31,924 nt of DNA, taken from assembly GCA_018398765.1 (NCBI GenBank), contig JAHBMJ010000022.1, positions 27,501-59,424 of the forward strand, written 5' to 3'. The notes beneath the pieces are model-generated. The model saw nothing but the letters and a program-made list of their open reading frames with translations. It was not told the origin of the DNA and searched no databases. Below are positions 17,299-25,900 of the stretch, piece after piece (within the stretch, counting starts at the first letter, position 1; each line of letters starts with the position of its first letter). This DNA comes from Chromera velia (Eukaryota > Sar > Chromeraceae). A program made the position numbers and the translations under genes.

Positions 17299-18345
17299 CA
17301 TGATATCATCATGTAGGGTTGCTAAAAAACAAGTAAAAACAAGCTTTGAAAAAAAAGGGCCATGATATCATCATGTGGGGTTGCTAAAAAAAAAAAGTTT
17401 TGAGAAAAAAAAGTCATGATATTATCATGTATGGTTGTTAAAAAAAATGTTTTAAAAAAAACGTGTCATGATATATCATGATATTATCAAGTGGGGTTAT
17501 TAAAAAACATGGTTTGAAAAAAATGGGCCATGATATTATTATGTGGGGTTGTTAAAAAAAATGTTTTGGAAAAAACGGGCCATGATATTATCTTGTATGG
17601 TTGTTAAAAGACGTGCTTTTAAAAAAATGGGCCATGATATTATCAAGTGGGGTTATTAAAAAACAAGTTTTGAAAAAAACGGGCCGTGATATTATCATAC
17701 CCCCTTGTCACTATCGACTGAAACTTCTTAGGAAATTCAAGTTCAGCCTAAGTTCTGCGCTTTTCACCTATAAAGTTCAAGTCTATTCCGAAGTTCTGCG
17801 CTACGTCAATCTTTACCAGTGTTCAACACCATAGTGTAACCACATATTGTTTTACATGAAATTTAACAGTCAGTCTTTCTCCCGCGCGAGGCTTCCACGT
17901 GCTGTTTTGACGCAGCGACGTACATGTCAAACGTAACTGCACTTTTCACTTTGGTAACGGCCGAAGATCCCTCTATCCGCCTGTGTCATCCTCAGCTTTT
18001 ATACTTTCAACTCTCTCTTAGTTTCTTCTTTTGTGAGCTAGGCTGTCTAAACCTCCTTCGTCAACCACTTGTTTTCTCTCCTAGTTTCTCTCTATACTAA
18101 CTTCTGTCCTGCATCCCTCCGAAGTTCTGCACCCTTTATCTCAAAGCACACTCCGAACTTCTGCAACAAAGTTCAAGACTATTCCAAACTTCTGCAGTCT
18201 CAATTCAAGGAGTCGATAGTGACAAGGGGGTATATCATCATATGGGGTTGTTAAAAAAAATGCTTTGAAAAAAACGGGCCATGATATCATTAAGTGGGGT
18301 GGTTAAAAAACGTGCTTTGAAAAAAACGGGCCATGATATTAAATA
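17299..18345. repeat. AT-rich satellite, 52-bp period, interrupted by a transposon-like element
   Basis: Units of the form catgatat(c/t)atcatgt, then a GGGGTTG block, then an A tract, CTTTGA and a second A tract start at 17299, 17361, 17415, 17467/17477, 17529, 17581, 17633 and 17685, and again at 18280 and 18332. The period settles at 52 bases. Many units begin with the perfect palindrome atgatatcat or a near copy. The element at 17700-18230 splits the array. Confidence 0.92.
17698..18232. mobile_element. Non-autonomous inverted-repeat element (MITE-like), TA duplication
   Basis: Perfect 20-bp terminal inverted repeats: cccccttgtcactatcgact at 17700-17719 and its reverse complement at 18211-18230, each flanked by TA (17698-17699, 18231-18232). 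The 531-bp body has no credible transposase frame. It has diverged internal repeats of the type aagttcaag-x-ctattcc, then a ttctgc core near both ends. TA target duplication is typical of Tc1/mariner-related elements; the family assignment is inference. Confidence 0.88.
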
Positions 18346-18697
18346 TAGCTTTCCGGGGTCGTTCGCACGCTTGCATGCGTTATAGATCTATTTGGCACGC
18401 CGCGCGGGCTTTCCGGGGCCATGCAGACCGCGCTTCCAGTTGTCCACAATCGGAGCGTCTCCTCAATTATTAACCGTAGACGGAAGCTCGGACAAGGGGA
18501 CTTTGAGACCCACAGACTGGCTGCTCAGTTCGGCTTCCACAAAGGCCAGCCGTAAACATATAATCCGCAGTCACTGTGAGTCTCGACGACCGCTTCGTTG
18601 TGATTCAAGACAAAAGGTTTTCTTCTAGACGTGCAAGGCCCGCCCGCTCGTCTCTGCCGTCTGTTCCAATTCGAGTCCATTCCCTGTCGCAAGTGAG
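18346..18697. other. 5' flank of the asparaginyl-tRNA synthetase gene
   Basis: GC-richer than the satellite before it. It has two copies of gctttccggggnc about 60 bases apart (from 18350 and 18409), which could be promoter elements or chance. No TATA-like motif is evident near the start codon. An in-frame TAG at 18626 fixes the upstream limit of the coding frame. Confidence 0.45.
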
Positions 18698-20320
18698 ATG
18701 GCAGAACAGGAAGCGGGAACCACCCCGAGCGTCCCGACGCCTATCGGTCCCTGGCTCTCCATTGAGGAGCTGTACAAGCTCCACGATCAGGAGAAGGAAA
18801 GATTCTTTTCTGCTCCCGTGAAACTGTTTGCTTCTGTGAAAAGCACCCGAGTGGGTGATGGAGGGAAGATTGTGTTCATTGATCTTCGTGACGGTTTCTC
18901 CCAAGACATCAAGAGCATTGGCTCGCCTGACGCCTATCTCGGCTCAGAGCACAAGTGTGTCTTCGAGAAGGGAGAGGACGAATCTGATTTCTCTCCCTTG
19001 ACTCTCGATCAGATGAAGGAAACCAAATTCCTTTCACAGGGCTGTTCAGTTGTCATCGAGGGAATTTTTGTGAAGTCCCCCGAAGGCACCACTCAGCTGT
19101 TTGAGCTCCAGATCCACCAGTTGAGTGTGGTGGGAGGAGTCGAGGATCCTGCCAAGTACCCCATCACCAAGTCCAACCTCAAACAGCTCGCCTCCCTCAG
19201 GCAGCTTCCCTTCGACCGCATGTTGGCAGAGCCTGTGCAGTATATCTTGCAAATCGACTCCGAGGCCTCCTTCGCCTTCCAGGAGTACCTCAGAGAAGAG
19301 GGCTTCGTCCACACCCCGGGGGACATCCTAACCTCGTCCTGCTGTGAGGGCGCAGGGGAGATGTTCAAAGTCGATCCCCAGATGTTCGGCACCGGACCAG
19401 ACGGCAAGCCTATGCCTGTCGGTTTGACCGTCAGCTCTCAGATGCCTCTCGAAAAGAGCATCGACGGACTTAGAAGGACTTATGTCTTTCAGAAGTCATT
19501 CCGAGCTGAGAAGTCAGACACCAGCAAGCACTTGTGTGAGTTTCGACACCTTGAGATTGAGGCCAAGTACATCGACTTCAAGTGGTTGTTGGACTTCACC
19601 GAGAAGATGCTGAAGGCCGTGATCAAAATGGTCTTTGAGCGTTGCGCGAAGCAGTTCGACTTCCTTGAGGGGCGCTGGGGTCCCTCCGACACCACGAAGG
19701 GTCTTCGTAAGTTCTTTCTGGAACTCTGCGACAGACCCTTCGTTCGAATCAAGCACGCAGAGGCTGTGCAGTTGATTCAGAGGTTGGTGAAGGAGAAGGT
19801 CGAATTGCCTGAGGAGGCAACAGGCAAGTTGAAAAGAGTGAAGGTGAAGGAATGGCCGACTGAGGCCGACGATCTCGCCTCTGAGCACGAGAAGCTGCTA
19901 GTGACCTATTTTGGTTACATGCAGCTGGATGAGGAGGAGAGGAAGCAGCGACTCGAGAAGAAGGCCCATTTCGGGGCCTTTGTCGCAGTCACGCACTGGC
20001 CGTTTGCAATCAAGAGTTTCTACATGAAGCAGTGCAGCGACGGCACATGCGAGGCCTTTGACCTCCTCGCCCCCTTCGCAGGGGAACTGTTCGGAGGGTC
20101 AATGCGTGAGTGGCGTCACAGCTACCTCGAAAAGGCCGTGCAGGACAGAGAGATGGACCCCCGCCCGATCCAGTGGTATCTCGACTTGAGGAAGACGGGG
20201 GCGGCGCCCCATGGAGGGTGGGGTATGGGGTTCGATCGGTTTTTGATGATGATCACGGGGGCCCCCTCTGTGCGTGACGTTGTGATGCTGCCTGTTTACT
20301 ATCAGCACTGTCCTTATTGA
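18698..20320 (+). CDS. Asparaginyl-tRNA synthetase, cytosolic-type class II
   Basis: A 540-residue enzyme that charges tRNA-Asn with asparagine using ATP, for cytosolic translation. An N-terminal OB-fold anticodon-binding domain lies at about residues 41-147, starting VKLFASVKSTRVGDGG. The class II catalytic domain covers about 170-540. Motif 2 is FRAEKSDTSKHLCEF (268-282), with the invariant FRxE. The active-site segment TSSCCEGAGEMFKV (212-225) and GELFGGSMR (462-470) match the family. Motif 3 is GGWGMGFDRF (506-515). Divergent points are Lys277 where family members usually have Arg before His, and a C-terminus LPVYYQHCPY where cytosolic enzymes end with a PR-F-type motif. The gene is one uninterrupted exon beside intron-rich genes. 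ATG 18698 is the first Met after an in-frame stop. No organelle targeting peptide is evident. Confidence 0.95.
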   Translation: MAEQEAGTTPSVPTPIGPWLSIEELYKLHDQEKERFFSAPVKLFASVKSTRVGDGGKIVFIDLRDGFSQDIKSIGSPDAYLGSEHKCVFEKGEDESDFSPLTLDQMKETKFLSQGCSVVIEGIFVKSPEGTTQLFELQIHQLSVVGGVEDPAKYPITKSNLKQLASLRQLPFDRMLAEPVQYILQIDSEASFAFQEYLREEGFVHTPGDILTSSCCEGAGEMFKVDPQMFGTGPDGKPMPVGLTVSSQMPLEKSIDGLRRTYVFQKSFRAEKSDTSKHLCEFRHLEIEAKYIDFKWLLDFTEKMLKAVIKMVFERCAKQFDFLEGRWGPSDTTKGLRKFFLELCDRPFVRIKHAEAVQLIQRLVKEKVELPEEATGKLKRVKVKEWPTEADDLASEHEKLLVTYFGYMQLDEEERKQRLEKKAHFGAFVAVTHWPFAIKSFYMKQCSDGTCEAFDLLAPFAGELFGGSMREWRHSYLEKAVQDREMDPRPIQWYLDLRKTGAAPHGGWGMGFDRFLMMITGAPSVRDVVMLPVYYQHCPY

Positions 20321-20785
20321 GGTGGGGACATGCAGGGTGTTGTTGGAGTGGGAGTGTCTGTTCAATTTGTGGCGGCACTCTGGGTAGGTACAGGGACAAG
20401 GGTCGGGTGTTCTGCTGTCAGATTGGAATCAAAATTGACTACTGTCTCGGTGTGCATGGTAGGCAGGCTAAGGCAGCGAGTAAAAGGAGGCAGGAGATGG
20501 TGGTTTCCCTGTGCTGCAAGAGCTCCCTTATTCTTCTCAATCCGTTTTGTTCTCAATTTCTTTTGAGTGGCTGTGTTGATAGGTGAGCTGCATCATAGCC
20601 TGCATGGCCGGTGGCTAACCTGTCAACCGAATGTTGGGTTTTGTCCTAGGTTTTGTGAATCAGGCCTTGGATCGGCCATCCAAGATGTTAGTTTCAACCA
20701 AAATTTCAGTTCAACCATGATCATTGCTCCGGAGTCGCACTAATTGCATGACGTTTACTGGTTGCCCACCCCAATCTTTAGCGTA
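20321..20785. other. 3' flank of the synthetase gene
   Basis: No gene recognised. Composition falls from GC-balanced to AT-rich at about 20780. Confidence 0.5.
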
Positions 20786-21006
20786 CTACTATATAGTAAT
20801 TATTACATGTTTGAATAGTCTAGGCTGTCTAGCGAATAGTTTTCATTTTTATTTTAAGAAAGATGAAATTTTATCATAAAAAAAAATGGGGGAAATTTTT
20901 GTTGATATATGCATCCAGATTTGCATGCAACTACTATGACTTTACTTGAATAACTGCTATAAATTAGTAAATGATCACTCACCTCTAATATCACTATATA
21001 GTAGTA
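20784..21006. mobile_element. Possible small inverted-repeat element, TA-flanked
   Basis: Ends ctactatatagt (20786-20797) and actatatagtag (20993-21004) are exact reverse complements, each flanked by TA. The enclosed 219 bp is AT-rich and non-coding. The ends are short and contain a palindrome, so chance is harder to exclude than for the two larger elements. Confidence 0.45.
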
Positions 21007-21232
21007 TCGTTGACAGTTGACTTACGTTGATGCCTAGGTTGACGTACGCTACTATGCTAGAGTCGAACCTGTAGAGTCGAGCAATCCCCGTAAATGAACT
21101 AGATTTGGAAATGAAAACCATGCTAGAAACCATGCAGGTATAAAAAACACAGATCGAGGTCAAAAGTCTCAAAACTAGGGTCGTAAAGCCTACATACATG
21201 CAAACATACAATCTGTATATGTTTTTGTGTAT

Positions 21233-21731
21233 TACCCTGCAGGTAGCCAGGATTTTACGGTATTTTAGCCCAGGATTTTAGCGGATTTTACGGGATTTTG
21301 GCCAGGATTTTAGCGGATTTTGATGGATTTTGCCCAGGATTCTGCCGGACTCTTAATGTTAAAAATATAATCCCTATACACCTAGGATTTTAGAATCTAA
21401 AATCCTGGAAAAAAGCTAAAATCCTAGCCTCTTCCTAGGATTTTATGGGATTTTACGGGATTATACGGGATTTTACGGGAAAGATATAATCCCATAAAAT
21501 CCCGTAAAATCCCATAAAATCCTGGCATTCATTTCTAAAATCCTAGGATCCAGGATTTTAGTCTTTATAATCTCTAGAGCCAGGATTTTGGATTCTAAAA
21601 TCCTGGAGAAATAGTCCGGCAGAATCTTGGGCAAAATCCGCCTAAATCCACTAAAATCCTGGCCAAAATCCCATAAAATCCGCTAAAATCCTGGGCTAAA
21701 ATCCCGTAAAATCCTAGTTACCTGCAGGGTA
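21233..21731. mobile_element. Foldback element with 117-bp inverted arms, TA-flanked
   Basis: Left arm 21235-21351 and right arm 21613-21729 are reverse complements over 117 bases with about nine mismatches by eye and no gaps. The outer ends are ccctgcaggta and its complement, flanked by TA on both sides. The arms are built from iterations of GGATTTTA/GCGGATTTTA, and the centre repeats the same octamer in both orientations, so the whole 495 bp can fold on itself. It has no coding capacity. Confidence 0.88.
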
Positions 21732-22102
21732 CTAGCTGTGCAGAATATGTTATATAGTTTATGTATATGTTCACGTAGGCTCAAACCCTAGCACATTAGA
21801 GGCTTATTGAAGTGTTTTTAAGGGTTGATATATGGTTAGGAATTCATTAAAAACAATTTTGAAAATGGCTGTTTAAGGTCATTTTGGGGTCCCTGACCCC
21901 CCGGGCCATAACTTCGGGATCAGTTTATAAAATTACAGACAAATCGGCTAAGGCCTGAGTCCACGCGTTTTTTTTATATAGGTAGTGCACTATAACAGGA
22001 ACACCCAAATTATGACCTAAAATACTACCTAAAAGCCTAAAATATCAATCCTACGTAGAATCGAACAACGAACAATCATGCAGCAGCGGCCAGGGCAACA
22101 GA

Positions 22103-22177
22103 CTCTGGCGGGCCCCGAGGGCGGGGTCTGATACCTCAGCTTAGGCTGGGGAACGCCCCGCCCTGCTAGCTCTGGCG
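22103..22177. other. GC-rich hairpin in AT-rich spacer (possible structured RNA)
   Basis: gggcgggg (22119-22126) pairs exactly with ccccgccc (22156-22163). Inside, cctcagc (22134-22140) pairs with gctgggg (22145-22151) with one G-U, around a TTAG loop. Two copies of ctctggcg flank the structure (22103-22110, 22170-22177). It does not match a tRNA I can fold. Identity is unknown. Confidence 0.4.
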
Positions 22178-22216
22178 ACAGATAGATATAGCGGGAAGGC
22201 CCTAGGGCGGAACATA

Positions 22217-22242
22217 TCAATCAATCAATCAATCAATCAATC
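22217..22242. repeat. (AATC)n microsatellite
   Basis: Six copies of the tetranucleotide aatc. Confidence 0.93.
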
Positions 22243-22775
22243 CTACTAGCAATCTAACTAGCAAATTAGTAGTAATCGTGTTCTATCCTATCTTATCCTC
22301 TGTGCACATGTGTTTTTACATTGTAATTATTAGTAATTACTATTGAATTAAGTGTTTATCAATTCAAACATGCAGTGTTAAAAACATGGATAAATATGAT
22401 TTTATGCGCTTCAAAATCACGGTTTTTTAATCGATAATGGTTACTAGAATTGTTATGGCTAGTGCATACATGTTGTGGCCTAGGTTGTGGCTATCCTAGG
22501 CTTTACAGCAGTGTGTAATACAACTTACTAGTATTGATTAGACAGCTAGTTAAACAGACCGCCTTCTTCCGCTTAATTAAATAGCTAAGATAGTGGCTTT
22601 ACATCTCGATCAGAGAAGGGAACAAAGCGTGTAGCCGGCGTCCTTCTCAAATGAAAATCGAAAGGCTTCCCGACTAACGGAGTGAGTGAGTACCCGAGGC
22701 TAGCTAGCTACTGTACAGGATCGGAGGGAATTAATACTTTAAGGTACGATCTGGAATGAATTCAGGGGGCCGGTA

Positions 22776-22958
22776 TTAGGGCGACTGCGTGTGGGTGTGA
22801 GAGGAACTGCATGATGGCATCACTGCCTGCTGTTGCGTTTGCTGCTGCTGCATGTACGCACTTCCAGCCTGCTGCTGCTGCTGTGAGTGCGACAGCAGGC
22901 TGTGTGTGTGCAAAACGGAGGACGGGCCTCCAGTAGACTGCGAGACGGCGGATAACGG
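22776..22958 (-). other. In-frame C-terminal continuation after a TAG stop
   Basis: Reading past the TAG at 22961-22959 in the same frame gives 60 open codons ending at TAA (22778-22776). They have the same composition as the protein before it: QQQQQ, YMQQQQTQQQ and a His/Thr-rich end HTHTQSP. It may be translated by readthrough, joined by an unseen intron that removes the TAG, or be a recently truncated tail. Confidence 0.6.
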
Positions 22959-25900
22959 CTACATCATGTTGTTGACGGGGTCATGAGACGAACACGAAGA
23001 CGTGATGACATTAGAGGACGAAGAAGAAGAAGAGTAGAACTGGGGCCAGAGCGGCATGGGCAGAGGGAGCTGGAGAGCGACGGGGAGGGGCATGCTGTAA
23101 GAGGAGGGGGCGGTGGCGGACCCTGATGACCCCGGGGGGTGGGCAGGGGAGGGTGGGGCCATGACAGCAGCAGCAGGCACGGAAGGGGACTGTGCACTTG
23201 GAGGAGAGACCGGCCGATTTTGGCCCCCTTGGCTCTGCTGCTGCTGCTGGAAGAGTGCACTTGTTGGCTGATAGCTTGCATAGGTTCCTGCTGAGCTAAA
23301 TCCTGTGTACAAAGGCACTGCACCCCCTCCGGTCATGTGGGCACTTGGCACAAAGCTCTGCGAACCTGAGGCAGAGAAAGACAGTCCCCCAGCAGCAGCA
23401 GAAGCAGCAGCAGGAACAGAAGGAGCATAGGTCTGAGTGTACGTCCCTGCTTGTTGGGGGTTTGTTTGGGCTCCGGTTGTTGTTGAGGAGAGATGGAGAG
23501 GAGGCAGAGGAGGGGGTCTGGAATTGCTGACTGTATCGGTCCCTGCTGCTGCTGCTGCAGCAGTCGAGAACCCTGCTGAGGAGCCGGGTGAGGGAGAGGG
23601 GGAGGGATTGGGTGATGGTGTCAGGGGGGCCGGGGGGACTGCTGGCACAGGTTGGGGCCTTGATGGAGGAGCTGTAAGAGCACTTACGACGTTGGAAGGC
23701 GTTGAGGAGAGTTTGGAGTTCCGAAGGGAGACGACAGATGCGGGGGGAGAGGAGAGGGAAAGAGTAGAAGAGGGAGGAACTGCCTGATGTGTCACCGAGA
23801 CTCTGCTGTTCGGGGGGACACCCGAAGGCCCCCCCCGTGAGACCCCACGATGCGCTGATGGCAGCTCGGCATCTTTCAAAGGACCCACACCCCCTGCATC
23901 ACTCCGATCCCTGCCGAGACCCTCGACGACAGTGGAGAAACTTCCAGAGGCCCTCGGGAGGTTCTGGATGGAGTTTGCGTTCCCCCCTTCTCCTCCATTA
24001 TCCCAATCGTGTTGTGAATTCAAATCGTTCTCCCCCTGCTGTGTCCCTGATTTGACTGCAACGCCTTCTGCGTCGCCTGTCTCTGCCTTGCTGCGGTGTC
24101 TGTCTGCTTCGCTGGGGAGACATAGAGTGGGGGGTGGGGGCAGCAGCGAGAGCCCGTTTTGAGTTTGCTCATGCACCCCGAGTCCTCCTGGTGCTCCAGC
24201 AGCACTGGAGACAAAAGGAGAGTCTGTGCCTGGGCCCGGGGGCCCCAACCCAGCAGACACGGCGGTGTCCCCAGACGGCTGCTGCTGCCGGGGCTCCTTG
24301 AGGACTCCCGACGGGGCCCCCGCACTTCCCCCCCGCGTCTGTGCCCTCACAGCTCCTCCGCAAGTTGATGTTGCATTCGTGAGATGATGATGTGCGTGTC
24401 CGGGGAAGGGAAGGGTTGCGCGAGCGGGAAGGTGGGAGGGGGCTGAACCTCTCGCTCCTGCTGCTGCCTGCACGGCGCTGCTCCCCTGCTGCTGTCCGTG
24501 AGGTCCTGTAGCTGCAGCTTTTTGCACGTACTGCTGCTGCTGCTGTTGGGATTGGTGATGATGCGCAAGTCCTCCGGGTGTCCTGGGTGGTTGCTGTTGC
24601 TGCTGCTGCTGTGGGAGGTGCGGATGGTTGAAGCGTTGCTGGGAGGATGAAGCCGTTGTTGTCCGTGCGGCCGCTGCACTTGTGACAGGGGAGGAACTCG
24701 GAGGAGAGGCGGAAGTGACCGTCGCAGAGGAGACGAAACCCAAGCCTGAGGGAACCCCGGGCTTTGCGTAATACGACGCATCGTGTTTGTCAACGGGGAC
24801 CCTGTCTCCTCCTTGCATGAGTTGTTGCTGCTGTACTTGATGATGGTGGGAGGAGGGGGCGGGCACTGTGGAGGGACTACCCCCTGCTCCCGCGGCGTTT
24901 GCGCTTGTGGCGGCTGTGCTCGTGCTGGGTGCAGTAACGTGTGAATGTGAGTTCTGCGGTGTGTGGGAGAAGTGAGAAGCCGCAGTGGGTTGGTGGAACG
25001 GGTAGAGGGACGATGGGGGAGGGTAAGCGGTCTGGATGTGGAAGGAGCTGTGGGTCTGCGAGAGAGGGGCGGGGGGCTGGGACTGGAACTGCTGCGGCTG
25101 CTGGGTTCCCATGGCTGCAGAGGCAGAAGAAGCCGAGGCCATGTGGTGGCGGTCGAGGTCGAAGAAGAGCTCTGAAGTCCTCAGAGAGTGGGACCTTGAC
25201 CGCATGTGGGCAGATAGGCCGGCATGAGTGTGGGAGACGGGGGGAGGTGGGTGTGTCTGCAAAGCCGAGGAGACGGAGCCGGACGGCCCCCCTGCGTGGC
25301 TGTGGGTGCTGCCGAAGGAGAGAGAGAGGGACGCTGCAGTTGCGGTGGAGGGAGGGAGGGGCCCCCAGCCTGCTGCTTGAGGTTGTTGCTGAGAGTGACT
25401 GTGGCTGAGGGAGACGGAGCCTTGTTGTGAGGGGGGGGCTGCCTGTGTTAGTGTCTGTGTCTGCGTTTGCGTGAGTGAGTGACCTGGGATGGTCTGTCGG
25501 GATGGTACGGGGGTGGCTGCACTGGCAGGCGTCGTGTGCTTTTGGGAGTAGCTGTCAGTCCCGCAGGGGGCTGGAAGGCCGTTATTCATGGTCAGGGGCA
25601 CACAATAGAGGTGGGGGAGCAGAGACATGCAGGACGGGTTGTTGGTTTCGGGGGATGCTGTAGAGGCCCCTCCACTCAAGAGCTGTCCCCCCGTGGCGTG
25701 TGCGTGGGGAAAGTGGAAAGAGGAAGAGGAGACGGGGGCCCCGAAAGCAGCGGCAGCCTGTGACACAAGGCCGAAGGAGGGGGGGAAGAAGGGGAAACCA
25801 CTAGCCGCTGCATAGGCAGCTGCAGCGTGAGAATGAGACTCTGCTGCAGCGGCATGAGCGAAAAGGGGTGCGTGTGCAGGGTGTGCAAAGGCGGCTGCAG

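Larger units (their letters stand above)
21732..22775. other. AT-rich intergenic region
   Basis: No gene recognised. It contains the GC-rich hairpin at 22103-22177, an (AATC)n run at 22217-22242 and scattered short palindromes. It is the 3' flank of the minus-strand gene to the right. Confidence 0.5.

Noticed and set aside
17299-17697. CRISPR-like array
   Set aside because: Units are diverged along their whole length with no unique spacers, and the DNA is eukaryotic.
21235-21729. Interstitial telomeric repeat
   Set aside because: The GGATTTTA units are not the TTTAGGG or TTAGGG type and occur in both orientations with mirror symmetry, which fits a foldback element.
22029-22220. tRNA gene around the GC-rich block
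   Set aside because: There is a partial B-box-like stretch on the minus strand, but I could not fold acceptor, anticodon and T arms.
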